From contig NC_064433.1 in assembly GCF_023343835.1 (NCBI RefSeq), forward strand, positions 134,877,957 to 134,941,956: a stretch of 64,000 nucleotides of DNA. The letters run 5' to 3'. A program made the position numbers and the translations under genes. Positions 1 through 12,213 of the stretch are shown piece by piece; within the stretch, counting starts at the first letter, position 1; each line of letters begins with the position of its first letter. The notes beneath the pieces were generated by a model that was not told the origin of the DNA, searched no databases, and saw only the letters and a program-made list of their open reading frames with translations. The DNA is from Lagopus muta. Taxonomy: Eukaryota; Chordata; Aves; Galliformes; Phasianidae.

Positions 1-3000
1 TTTTCTGCTTTTACATTTCTTCTCTGCACACAGCAGATATTTTTCTGATATTTAAATATATATCTTTTCCTCCCTATTTCAATGGCAAATTAAAAAGTAA
101 TAATAATGAAAAAACACTGGAAGAAAAAAACAATATCTCTTTTCAATACAAGTTACCTTCTGCTCTCGTTTGCATTTGTCAGCCTTCTGACTACTTATCC
201 AAGTCTGGTAGGTCCATCCAAATGTCTGAAATTTCTGGTTTGTGCATTAATGGCATTGTTCAACTATCACACAGTGGTTAATTACAATCAAACGAAGGAT
301 GACAGCTGATTTAGCAGACTGACTATAACTTTATTTTAATTAAGAAGGGAGCAGCAAGGTTATAAGTTTAGGAAAGGAAAAAGAAAAGAAAGAAAGAGAA
401 AGAAAAAAAAAAATGCATTCTGGAGAGGAAGATTAAATCAGTGAAATCCAAAAAGAAGATTAGCTATGAAAGCAAATATGTCCTATCAGGAAGTACTTTT
501 CTCTGTAGCGGATGCAACCTGAGACAGAAAATATGTAGAAGGACAAAATCTGCAATCAGGTAGCCTTAGGAATGTCTACAGCAAACCAGCCAGCAGCAGA
601 GAGAGAGAAAAACCCTGGATTAAATTAAATAGAGTAAGCATGTTCTTTTCTTCCATTTCTTGACCCATGTCTTCTATAAACATTGGCAGCTGTGTTGTCA
701 TTTTTGTTTAAGTAAATCCATTCTTTCCACTCTCTCCCCAACCATTTTGTCTTAGCTTGGCTTGATTTAAGAGCAGTTTTGTCTGACAGCAAAGCATTCC
801 TTCCCCTGGGGTTTGCACAGATATCTACAAATCAGGGTGGATGGAGACCTTAACCAGATGCCTCATCTCCTCAGCACATTTCCCAGCTAACCCGGTGGGT
901 CAGGAACCTCCAGAACAGAGAGCACAGACATGACTTGATCTCGTGGGGCCAGGAGAATGGACAGCCAGCAACAGGGGATATCCAAGAGGCCCCCCTAGCT
1001 TGCAGTGAGGTATTGAAAACTATGCCAGAACCAAGACACTCCTATGGAATACTTCTACAAACATGAACTGGGAAGACCAGCACCCCTTCAGACCCTTAAA
1101 TTCGTATTTTAATTTTGAAATGATGTGTTTTGATGTCAGAACATTCAAATTCACAACACAGTACTCCCTTTCTGCAGCTCATTGAACAATTACCCAGGAT
1201 CCAATCAGAGATGTGCACAAAAGCAATTATAGCCTTTCTTGTTACTAAAGACACCCACAAGTATTTAATAGAAGAACACTGGAAATGACTACAAATGTTT
1301 CAGTTTTTTAAGTCAAGTAACTATAAGCAGCTTATTATGCACAGTCTTAGACTTCTGTTTTATATCTGAAGAAGGGACTGAATACCCAAAAAATTATCTG
1401 TTTTACCCAGCCTGGTTCAATGATCAAATCAAAACTATTACATCTCCCTACAAACATGCTTGTATCCTGACACCATCATGACTACTGAACACTGTACTAC
1501 TTAGCTGTCTACAGACAAACCAGAAATTGATACATTATGACTTGGGCTGAGACTAATTCCATTTTAGGAGGAAACACCTGTTTTGCTTCGGTTCTAATTT
1601 GAAAACCTTTGCTGTTTAAATTAAAAAGAAGTAACAGGGAGAAGAAATTGCTGTATCCCATGCAAGATGGGTTCTAGGAACCACATCTCATTAGGCTGTC
1701 TTAGTCCAAAACCTCCTCGGGCACTGGCATTTAGGCCACCAAACATCCAGGCACCTACCTTCTGCTGAGGCTCGATAGGAAGCAGCTGGCAACTAGAGGT
1801 TTGGTGAAATGCTGTCCAGACTGCCACTCGTAAGTTTCCATAAAATCTCACTTTATTTAAAGATTTCTCATTTTTGTTGTGTCTGACCAGGCTGTATCAT
1901 AGAGGCTGGATAACAATAAATCTTTGCAGTACATCACTTTAAATAATACTCGAAAGCCAAGCATCTGGAAATACATATTTTATCAGTGCAGCCTATGTCA
2001 GACAAGCTAATGTTGATATTTTAACTGTTCCTGCTCTTATTTCCAAGACCTGGATCATGTTATGGGAATTGCACTGCTCATGGCAAAATGACTGATATGA
2101 AACTGCAGGAATTTTAAGCCCTCAGGGGTTAATGGTATGTTTTAGTAATCTGATGCAGGACTGAACTTCACGCTGATTAAGCTGAGTGGCCCTCTTAAAA
2201 TGACTTCCAGAAAACATTTAACTTCTAAAATGTTTTTTTGTTACAATAGTTTTGTGAAAGGAGCACAGACTCCACTTCTGGCATAAGTTAACAGTGAATT
2301 GGTTGGTGTGCTAGCAAAAGCACCCGTGTCCTCCTTGTCCCTCCCTTTGGGCATCCCTAATACAAATGCATCACCAGCTGGGACACTTTTTCTAACAACA
2401 TAAAGAGGCACTAACCTAAAACTATTTTGCCTTTCAATGTTACCCTCCCTGCTCTCCCATTTTTCAGTAGAGACTGATTATCACTAATTTTATGGCTTGA
2501 CACACAGAAGGACATTTTTGCTATGGAATTTCTATAGGAGGTGGAGTGGTGGATTTTACTCTTCACAAGGTGATGTCAAGAGTCTCTCTCCATGGCAACT
2601 TATTCTGACATCTCCAACATGCCTCCTCCACCACTATGCATACAATATATCTTGAAGCTCTACAAATACAGGGACAAATTATAATTTCTGTATGTAATAG
2701 GTTAAATGATCCAAGCAATACTCACCAGCCTTGTAGATTGGAAGATATACTTTCTTCCGTAATGGAAATACCACTAACATATCCACTAAGCACAACATGA
2801 TTTCCTACTACTAATCCAGCAGCCCACTGCTAGACAACATTTTATGACTATTTATTTCAAATCTTGAACCATGGGAAAGCCCAAGTCTTGGCACAAATAT
2901 AATTGGTGATGATAAATTAGAAACAAGCAGGGTGTTACTTTTCAGGATTCCAGGCTCTGTCTTAATTTAATGACTGTTTGCTGAGGCTATGTGACTAACA

Positions 3001-3569
3001 GTAGCATAAAATATTTTAGTCAACTGGCAAAGTGAGGACTCAGAATGATTGAGAAGTACTGTAACCAGCTACTCTGATTAATGTTGGGTAAATTACTGTT
3101 AATGCTGGTAATAAATGTCATTAGCAGTAATACACTGAATAGCAGCTCTATAGGCTCTGATCACATTGAATTTTAGCTAGAAACAGTGACTAGCTAATCT
3201 TAGCATGCTCCAGACTTTGCCATGCTTCCTAACAGCTGCTTGAATGCATCACAGGGTGAAGAAGGCTGTGCACAATTGTGCCATGTGCGGGCTTGGAATG
3301 GCTTTTTTATCGGCTATTACTCTTTCCTTCAGCTGAAATGACGTGTGCAGTATATTTATATTTGAAAGGAAGCAAAGCTTCTCTGTTGCCTTTGGTGAGG
3401 TGAGTTGCCACAGAACCTGAGAACCTGGCAGTAGAGCAGACTTCAGTGCTGTGCTGTGAATTTACTCTTCAGGGGAAAAATAACATGGAGTCCACTGAAA
3501 TCATGTGAATCCCAAAAAGGGTTACTTTCTCTCCTCCTGCAAGTCCCCCATAAGTCATCTTCAGAGGAG
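1..3569. other. AT-rich stretch, no gene recognised
   Basis: No recognisable coding exon, RNA gene or transposable element. Open frames are short (under 80 codons) and show no familiar domain. There is a purine-rich A/G tract near 375-412. Short or fast-evolving exons cannot be excluded by eye. Confidence 0.6.
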
Positions 3570-3778
3570 TTTCATGTTGAGTATTAGAAAAAAATTCTTC
3601 TCAGAAGGAGTGGTGAGGCACTGGCATAGGTGGTCCCTGGAGGTGGTGAAGAACCACGTGGATGTGGAACCAAGGGAAGGAAGATGGTTAGTGGGCATGG
3701 TGGTGATGGGTCGATGGTTGGACTAGGTGATCTCAGTGGTCTTTTCAACCTGAATGATTCTATGATTTTATGATATTT
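3570..3778 (+). mobile_element. CR1: CR1 LINE 3' end, sense
   Basis: 5'-truncated CR1 fragment. It runs from the segment reading TTCTTCTCAGAAGGAGTGGT through a degenerate GGTTGGACTAGGTGATCTC block to the terminal ATTCTATGATTTTATGA repeat. CR1 is the dominant avian LINE; copies are usually 5'-truncated and end in short ATTCTATG-type repeats rather than poly(A). The body is diverged, so this is an old copy. Confidence 0.9.
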
Positions 3779-6700
3779 TGCATATTTCCACCAGTGTAAT
3801 ATATATGTAATATGTATGTATGTAACCCTTCACCAACACAGCATACCAAGTTGTGGTAGTTTGTACCACTATCCTGTAGGTGAAATACAACTGTAATGGT
3901 ATTGTGCTTTATGATAAGGAGGCCAAGTCACAGTTAACATAAGATATGAATGACAAAGTATACTGCACAAAAATGTTGCATCTTTAATTATTATATTTAA
4001 CAACTCTTAGTGACATAAACTGTTACAGAGGTCTCTGCACAGCATCTTCACTGGAACCTCCAGTATTAGTTTCAAATAATTCCATCAAACTATTTCATAA
4101 CACTATGAGAAAAAAAGTCATTACCTCTCATATGCATACATACTCGGGGTGAATTTTGTACAGCTGTGTTGCATAAGCCAAGCATCTCTTACAAATTACA
4201 GAACGTTGCATCACCACTTTCCTAGTTCAGAGTATTTGTAGCACCTGATTTGCCATGATTTGTTACAGCTGTGTTTTTCAATGTTTTGAGATCCATGCAG
4301 ACCCAAACATGTTGCAGTTGGCTTATTCACTCATTCCAAACTTATGGAGGAACCTGCACAATCCAAAGGTTGTGTAACTCTTTCATCAGGGAACAAGACT
4401 AGGTGCAACAAAAGGAAATAGCCAAATTCACTTTCCCCATAGTTAAATGAGGTGACAGTTTGCTCAGCCTGATGAAGTGCTGTCTGCCCACCACCACATG
4501 CAGCCAGACATTTCTGTAAATGTGGCTTTGGTGAGGCAGCACATGATGTATCAGGTGTTTGAGTAAGTTGTTTCTGGAATTGGTAGAGTACTGGTATTCA
4601 AATATTGAGTAGCATTGAGCTATCGGTTAAAACTTTAGGATAATAGTAATGAGGAGTCTGCTTGAGAGAGCAAGGAGAGCTCTTTCACAGATGTGAGATA
4701 CAAGAACTGATACTGGCAGCATTCCGTGAACAAAGGGTGAAACAAGGAGTGCTTAAAGAAGTACATGTGATACTGCAAAAATAACATAACCATTATTTGA
4801 ACCTATTAGACATACATTCCAACAAAAGTAAGATGGCTTTTTATTCCCAGGCTGCTAGCAATGTATTCATTCACGCTCATCATATTTCCTATTTTCATTA
4901 GAGGGGAACCATTCTGCGTGCAAGTCATTACAAATAAATCGTCAGGCTACTAAATATGCTTATCTTAGAAGAAACTGCTGCTAGGTAGTTTAGTCTAAGT
5001 ATGCTATGAGTGAAATAAAAACAGTACATCCTTAATTTGATTGTTTACCATGTGATGCACTTTTAATAACGCAGTTTCATTAAATTTTACTCTCTCAGCT
5101 ATTTGAAATAACAGCGCAGATATGAGGGGTCTGATCGCTGAGCTAAACTGCAAGAAGACTAAAATGGGAACTTTGTTTATAGGTCTTGTAATGATATTTT
5201 GAAGTGATAGCTGATGTTCTACCTCATTCTTTAGGGTAATATTCAAACCACTCTCATACATCCTCTTGCTCATTCGTCTTCTGCACTTCCAAATCTTTAA
5301 TGAACTTCCCCCTTTCCCACACTTTCTTGTAGTAATTCGGCCCCAGACTGCTTCCCATCTTTCCTCCCACAAAGGTGTTTTCTATGAGCAGCTAAACCTC
5401 TTTGTCCCTGTTCACAGACAATTTGAAAAGCACATTTGGACTCACTGGGATTCAGGCATAGTTTTTCATGCTCTTGAGCCTAGCCTCAGAAAAGCGTCTG
5501 ATGTGTCTAATATCTTAAAGATGCATGTCAGATGATCTTATGAAAGAAAATCTTCACTTCCTCACCGTGTATGTCCACCCCAGTATTTACACAAGTTAAT
5601 TTCTATTTCGGTGCTCAGTGGTAGCTGGGAAATAGCAATGAATTCCCAGATAATGTGCCACTTACTCATTTCAGCCTCAGTTTCAAAAAGTAAAAAATAA
5701 GACAGAGTGGTTGAGATTCTTTTTTAATGTTGTTGAAAATACCTTTTCCTTTACTGTAAACCTATCATGAAGCATAAAAGAAATAGCTAAGAAATGTCAG
5801 TTCCACAGAGAAATAAGCCCTCGCAATATAGATTTCACTGGAAACAAAAAGGAAAAATACCAACAGCTTTCTCTTGTAAGGGCTGCTGCTAGTTCTCTGA
5901 AATCCTCTAAGAAAATGTGAGGGAAAATTCTCATACAGTGTTAATGGAGTTGTCATAGACCCACTCAATCAGACTCTCATGACCCAAGTAGTGTCTTGTA
6001 ATGCGAAGTCAGTAAATAGATTGTGGAAAGGAAGGTGGAAAGGACTAGAGCCTTCCTGTTGCTAGAAAGTCATGCTGTGTATAAGCTCAACTGCAAAACT
6101 ATTTTGGATTGCTTTATTTGTCAGCTAGATATGTCTCCCTATCTAAAGAATATAGACTGTCTCTGTATCTAAAGAAATTAACTAACGTGTTTGCAGCAGT
6201 AAGTGTATCTGCTTTGGAATCTTGAGCTATACAGATTACAAAACTGTTATGAGTATATGGTGGGTTTTCTGGGGGTATTTTGAAAAATTAGGACCAGATC
6301 TGTTTTCAGGAGGATTTTCTGTTCAAATCTAGTAAAAATGTTCTGTGTGGTACTGCTTGATCCCTTCTGTAAATGCAGTTTTAATGGAGGAAAAGGGGAG
6401 AACAGCTGAATGGAAGATATACGAGTTATAGCTCCTGCTTTCAGCTATTCATAGACTTCCACTTAGGAGCATGCTTATTTAAAAGAGTTATTTAAAAAAG
6501 CTGCTAAATGAGACACTAAAACTTTATAATTCTTCATTTTAGGTGGGGTTTTTTTTGTTTTTTTTGTTTTTTTTTTTCCCCCAGGATTTTTCTTTAGGAA
6601 AAAATGGAAGGAGAAGTGATGACTTACATAGCATGACTTTTAGACTAGGCAATGAAGGATCAGCATCTTCACTTTAATGGGCTTTTCAATAGTTATGATC

Positions 6701-9296
6701 ACTGCAAATGGAAAGTTTGGAGGGATTTCTATTTAAAACTTAAGTGAAAACAGATTTTTGAACTTATGCATTTGCATGCTACTCTGCTCTAGCAATGCAT
6801 GAGGGCAACGTTAATGCATTGATTGCCTGGACGTAAAGTCCTGGCTGAATTGTGTTAAAATTAGGGCTTTCACTCTTCATTACTGTGAGTATTGTGTATT
6901 TAGTTACTCTTGCATCAAGTGGATGTAAAATGTCACTTCTGCCAGAGGGCGTTCTGATTGACTACACAAATTATAAATTAATTCAAAGTAGCTGCAGACA
7001 TCAAGCAACGCTTTGTGCTCAGGTCCAATCAACACTTTCATGTATGTTTATTTGATGCATATTACTTAAAACGTTAATATGACCTCCTATGTGAAGTATT
7101 TCCAGTAAGTGGACTGAGCTGAGCCATTAGCAGGAATTCAGGTCCAAACAAAAATTGAAAGCCAAAAGTGTTTTAAACAGTGCCACATCGTGTAAGACCT
7201 CAATTTTTCTCTCTTGAAAGCAACTGCTGCTTTGGAAAGAGATACTCTGCAGGCCATTTGCCTGAAAAGCAAAGCTAAGAAGAAATTAGCAAGAGTAAAA
7301 TAATCCTTTAATATGCTTCTTACTGTGCCTAAAAACGCGGGTGATAGTCTTGCCCCTCAGACAGTGTCCATAATGATGTAAATACAAAAGCCACCCCAAA
7401 ATGAGAGGCGAAGCATGAGTATGTGACTGCTCCTACTTATCTCTCATGTACAGCCACCATGGCCTTTTATTTCATGCTCAGCTAATACAAATCTGCATTT
7501 CAAAGAAACTAATAAAACTTCACAAAACACACTATTTGCTTTATTTAAAATCACCTCAGTTGCCTTTTTATAGTTTCAGCTAAATCTATTAAAATCACAC
7601 AGAATGACATCTTACGAAGACAGCAATTACTCAGAAAAGTAACTTACCATGACAATACATGGCTATGCACCCTTTTGGAAAAGTGTTACTTTTTCAGACA
7701 AAAAGCATTTGTCGTATCAAACTATATATCATCAAGTAATCGGTTGTGGCCTTCTTAATGTGGAAAGGGAACTAGAAACCTTTCTACTTACTTTTTGGAA
7801 GCTGCTAGCTTGCAGAAGTGTGGTTTCAGGGACGTTAGTGTGAGTATTCTTCTTTCCCTTGGCAAAATCCTGCCTAGGCCAGCTGTAGCACATGGCAACC
7901 TTGCTGAAAACATGCCACTAAGGAAAGCAGAGCGTTACACTTGCACAGCGTGCATTCCCTTATTTGGAACTGTTTGCCTGTACCTGTCCATGTGATATCC
8001 CAGGAGGCAGACTGATTCTGGAGGAAATAAATGAGCAACTCCACTCAAAACCCCAGTTGAAGTCTCCTCTCCCTGATTCCTGGCTCTGTTTTTGCTGAGT
8101 TCTGTGCAGCCATCTGTATGCCTCCTCAGTGGGAGTGAAATGCAGCTGAATTAAACTCCCCCACTCATTTCCAATGCTTGTAGTTTCTTTCTGTGTTCAC
8201 CTTATGGAAATTGAATTGACTGCGCAAGAGACACATCGTGCTGAGATGTGGGCGGTGATTTCTGGGCTGTCTGGGGCTTTTCCATGAGTTTCTACATTTA
8301 CTCACTCATCTCATCACGTCTCCTCTTCCAGAAAAGGATGCTGTTGGTGAAGGTGACTTGCCATACCCCATCACATGACACTGCTTCAGAGGTTTTGCAA
8401 TTTCCTCACTAGAAAAAGGGGTGTAGCTCTTTTGACAGCTGTGTGGGTTGGACTTCGTGCCTGCTCTGAGGACAGCTTTGAAGAACTGAGCATAAGCTAC
8501 ACCAGCGTGCTCTGTGTACTATCTGATGAAATCTACAGCAAATTTTCCACTCTGTTTTTCTGTCCTTATGCTGTGCTCTGCGGATGGTGATTATGGGGAG
8601 TATCAGTGCTCCTCTCTGAGGGAGGAAGAAGCAGTGCTGCTGGGGAAGTTATGAAGCATTCAGGTGGGAGCTGGTAGTGGCCAGCCCCATACTGGAGAGA
8701 TACACCAGGGCAAACAGGGGATCTGCAAATGAGTGGCATCCATGACATGTTGTATAGGGTGGATCAGGGCCATCTTATGGGACAAGTCTGCTGGATGGAG
8801 CTTTTAGAGACTCCCTAGCTCCAAAGTAGCACTTGGAAGATACCAATCTAGTCATGACAGAATTGCTGTGTAGAGTCACAGCTGATGTGTGTCTGATGCA
8901 GTGGACTCAACAGCACGTTTGTTGCTGTAGACTTCCCTGTGACATCCCTGCAGTGCTTGAAAGGGATCAGCATACACTGATGTACCATGCTGCTACATTA
9001 AATCAGAGTATACATGCATTTTTTTCAGAAGCAAAGTGAGACAGAATAGGAAACATGCCAGAAGAACAGAGTTTTCACCTTATTATTTCTGAATTGATAC
9101 TTAAATACGTGCATATGTGTATAATAATAAACAGAGATTGGAGAAACTCTGCCTGTAAGACCCACCTGTTTTCTTCAGATTCTTTAAAGTTGTTTGGCCC
9201 CTCATGAGGAGATAGAAGGGCAGCGCTGAGCTCTGCTTTGTATGACAGCGACAGGGCCCAGCTGTCGGGGAGAGGCAGCTGGGGGTTAGGGAAAGG
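3779..9296. other. AT-rich stretch, no gene recognised
   Basis: No gene seen. It holds a short TA/TG-rich patch at about 3799-3830 and a T-rich low-complexity block at about 6547-6580. Opposite-strand open frames at 5004-5372 (-) and 5266-5535 (+) have no recognisable domain and are probably chance. Confidence 0.6.
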
Positions 9297-9512
9297 GGCT
9301 GCACCACAGGGCAGTGGGCATGGGGCATGGAACAGGATGCCCAGGGCTGTGGGCATGGCCCTGAGTGCCGGAGTTCAAGGAGTCTTTGGACAGTGCTCTC
9401 AGATACAGGTTTGGATTTTGGGTCGTCCTGTGTGTAGTCAGGGATTGGACCCAATGATCCCTACAGGTCCCTTCCAACTCAGGGTCTTCTGTGATTCTGT
9501 GAGTCTATAATT
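9297..9512 (+). mobile_element. CR1: CR1 LINE 3' end, sense
   Basis: Diverged CR1 3' region with the GAGTTCAAGGAGTCTTTGGA block, the TTGGACCCAATGATCCCTAC block, and the terminal CTTCTGTGATTCTGTGAG. It is the same type as the copy at 38526-38668. The 5' limit is uncertain. Confidence 0.85.
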
Positions 9513-11698
9513 CTAACAGCTGGAGACTTGAATATACGTTGGGTTGGATATCGGATTTTCAGTAAAGGTGAGACTTTTTTGATTGTCTGATGGGCAGTGT
9601 AAATCTCAGTGAATTAATATTAACTAACTTCAGCTTGCTACACAGTAGTAAAGGAAGTGTTAAATCTTCCATATGAACAGTGACAGAATCCATGTTGCTG
9701 AGACTTCTGTGCTGTCTGCAAATGCTATAATACCAAAGCTATAGCTTTTTACTGTCAATTTACTGGCACAAAGCAAGCCTATTTGCATTCATTAGTTGAA
9801 AGCCTAAAAGCAAGCACCAGCTAATATTAAACCAGTTGTGCTGTGGTCAGGATCAGGTTAGCCCACAGTCTGTCTACCATTTGCTGCTTTGGTTCCACCT
9901 GATTAATGCAACCAAATGAGGGGAGCCTTCACACAAGTCCATCAGAAATAAGAACATAGTGCAATTGTCTGTCTGAATATCCTAGCTCAGACAGGAGGAC
10001 ATGTTTATCTAAAATATCACAGCAGAAGTGATTGTTATACCGGAGAAGTTTCTTTCCAGTTTAGATGACATCACTTCTGAGCTAAATTACAAATTCCTAG
10101 AACACTGAGCACTTCAAAGAGCCATACCTGCAGTGCTCTTGCTATCTTTTAACTTTATGATCACTGCAGAAAAGAGATTCCATTTTCTTTCAGCTTCCAG
10201 ACAATGATAATGGCCATTTTTCTTTTCTTGACAGCAGCGTAAGTTGCCACCTGGCACGTTGCCCTACTGGCCAAAATGGTAAAGACTGTTCTTATGGGTC
10301 TTTACAGAAATGATACTTTCAGGCAGATTGCCATAGCATCGCCAGTCAGTAAACTGAGTAAACACAGTTTGCAGATTAAAGGATTCCCCTGCAAATCTGC
10401 ACTTACCCCAGTTAAAAAAAAAAAAAAAAATCTAATTATGAAGGTTCTGCTTCCACTAATCTTCAAGCCATTTAAGTAAGGTTAGAAGTAGATTTAATTT
10501 TGCACTTGGACACACAATCACCAGTGACAGTAGGAGGAGGTAGAAACTTCATGGTGGCATGGTAGGGACAGCATAGCCAGGTTTCTGCCTTAACTGTGCT
10601 ACAAATTCACAAGGAGGCTTCTGCTTCTTCAGTGGTTTTCAAATGGTACAAACTCCAAGTAGCAATGTCAAGGCATGACACTCGACCATGTAACTCCCAT
10701 AAGAGCTTTCAACCCTTGCCAGCTGAGAATATTAAGAACAAAAAAGACCTCCAAAATACACAAGCCCAGGTAATGTGCAAACAATGAGCTAGTTAGCAAT
10801 AACCCTCTGTTTCTTAGCTGGTAAAAGCTGTGCTCCTGGGAAGTGAAATGCTTCCCACACAAAAGCAGCTGATGAGCAAATGGATCAGAAATAAGAATAA
10901 TAGCAGTGTTTAAGAAACTAACAATGAAGTAGTAGCTGCCTTCTGACTGTTTTGCCTTTAAGATCAGAATCACTTCCTTGCAATTGGCAATACACAGTTG
11001 CTGTTTTACAGTAAGCATTTGGAGGCAACCTCTGGTTCATCAATCAGTCTACGACTGGACCAGTCATCTACACTGCTGAGATGGCCATGGTGTGGTGTGC
11101 TGAACTGGTACAGGCTCTTCTCAGGTCCCTGTGGGAATCTCCTGGGTGTAACTTCATGGAAGTTGTATATTGGCTTACCAGCCTTTTGGGGGCACTATCC
11201 AAAAGTGCACAACAAATAGTCACTGCAAAACAGCATTCACTGAGGATGCCACATATCAAATGAAATGGCTGCTTGTCTTCTGATCTGTAATCAAGAACAT
11301 TTCATGGTTCACCAGCTTTGGGTAGCTATAACATCTATTACATTTATTCAGGTCTTCCAACATCTCTGCATTTGTGTGCCTCCTCTGTAAGTTTTCTAGC
11401 TTGTGCTTTGCTTGGCCACATTTTCTCCATTTTCAATTGAACCACATAAATATGTAACAAAAAATAACAGCAACTGCAAATATTAAATCCAGCATTGTTC
11501 AGATTCCAAAAGAAAGGAGCATCTGCATCCAGAAAAACACAATACCTTAATGCCTGTCAAAACAGGGGGATGTAATACTTTCTTTTTGTTTGTCTGCTTG
11601 TTTCTTATCTCTTTAATGTGATATTATTCTTCTTTGAAAGTATTTATCAAATTAAAAAAGATAAAATTGAGAGCTCTTGGACAAAGTAAATTACAGAG
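9513..11698. other. AT-rich flank upstream of the ERV, no gene recognised
   Basis: No gene recognised. It contains an A17 tract at 10414-10430. Open frames near 10668-11263 on both strands overlap each other and show no domain. Confidence 0.55.
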
Positions 11699-11704
11699 AT
11701 ACTG
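11699..11704 (+). repeat. ERV target-site duplication, 5' copy
   Basis: ATACTG lies directly before the 5' LTR and recurs exactly at 18985-18990 after the 3' LTR. A 6-bp duplication is typical of alpha- and betaretroviral integrases. Its perfection shows a single undisturbed integration with both original ends present. Confidence 0.95.
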
Positions 11705-11918
11705 TGCAGTGGGTTTTATTCTGTATCTGAATCTGGGTTTCTAGAAGATGCTTGAACTAGCTTGCGTGGCTTAGGAGCCAGGGACGGTTTATGCTTGGAA
11801 TGTAGCATAGATTGTACCTAAGCAACGGTGCTTGGTGAATGGATTTCTGGAATGCTCGCTTTTGTTCCTTCGACATGCTTGTCTAAACACTGTACCCTAG
11901 GTATGTGATTTATAGAGT

Positions 11919-11930
11919 TGGTTATAACCA
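11919..11930. promoter_or_regulatory. 12-bp perfect palindrome in U3
   Basis: TGGTTATAACCA is its own reverse complement and lies about 20 bp upstream of the TATA box, conserved in both LTRs. A proximal symmetrical element here could bind a dimeric transcription factor. This is inference; I cannot name the factor. Confidence 0.4.
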
Positions 11931-11949
11931 TGGTTTCAGGTTCTGTATC

Positions 11950-11957
11950 TATATAAG
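11950..11957 (+). promoter_or_regulatory. LTR TATA box
   Basis: TATATAAG in the 5' LTR, repeated in the 3' LTR, followed by AATAAA 16 bp downstream. Initiation is expected around 11978-11985, giving a U3 of about 275 bp. The position is typical of an RNA polymerase II core promoter. Confidence 0.8.
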
Positions 11958-11972
11958 GTCTGCTGTGTTTAC

Positions 11973-11978
11973 AATAAA
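11973..11978 (+). terminator. LTR poly(A) signal
   Basis: AATAAA lies just downstream of the TATA box, at or before the predicted cap site. This means it lies in U3 and is used for 3' end formation only in the 3' LTR copy (AATAAA near 18896-18901). A signal in U3 ahead of a very short R is the avian alpharetroviral arrangement. The GT-rich GTTGGTGTGC downstream fits a U5 processing element. Confidence 0.75.
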
Positions 11979-12063
11979 CGAAGCTGTTCACTCATATTGA
12001 GTTGGTGTGCTTCCCCAGGTTTATCAGCAGGTTTCCCTGGCCAAGTGGGTTATTCCCGACATT

Positions 12064-12081
12064 TGGCGCCCGAACAGGGAC
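12064..12081 (+). other. Primer binding site, tRNA-Lys3 type
   Basis: TGGCGCCCGAACAGGGAC starts two bases after the 5' LTR end. It is the standard 18-nt complement of the 3' end of tRNA-Lys3, where minus-strand DNA synthesis starts. Typical avian leukosis/sarcoma viruses use tRNA-Trp, so a Lys3 site next to an alpharetrovirus-like LTR is unusual. Confidence 0.93.
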
Positions 12082-12088
12082 CTGACTG

Positions 12089-12121
12089 ATGTACCTGGCG
12101 TTGCGAGTCTTGCGCGGTTGA
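12089..12121 (+). CDS. Short upstream ORF in the viral leader
   Basis: ATG at 12089 opens a 10-codon frame ending at TGA 12119-12121, between the primer site and the gag start at 12214. Short leader uORFs are known in avian alpharetroviruses, where they affect Gag translation and packaging. Whether this one is translated is inference, and a single short uORF could be chance. Confidence 0.35.
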   Translation: MYLALRVLRG

Positions 12122-12213
12122 CAACCAGGGCAGATTCGGAGGGCAACCTGTGTGAATAGCTGGCCAGCTGAGCGTGACCGCGGGAGGCGGATTGCGGATC
12201 TCCATCAGACGGA

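Larger units (their letters stand above)
11705..12061 (+). repeat. 5' LTR
   Basis: 357 bp, beginning TGCAGTGGG and ending CCCGACA, so TG...CA termini. It is the same length as the 3' LTR at 18628-18984. I count five differences, all transitions: two adjacent (TG versus CA, near 11753), and one each near 11827, 11850 and 12058. U3 holds a 12-bp palindrome and a TATA box. AATAAA lies between the TATA box and the expected cap site, so R is probably very short. The LTR is too short for any U3-encoded gene. Confidence 0.96.

Noticed and set aside
5004..5535. Overlapping ORFs on both strands as a host exon
   Set aside because: No recognisable domain or convincing splice context, and frames on both strands are open, as expected of chance.
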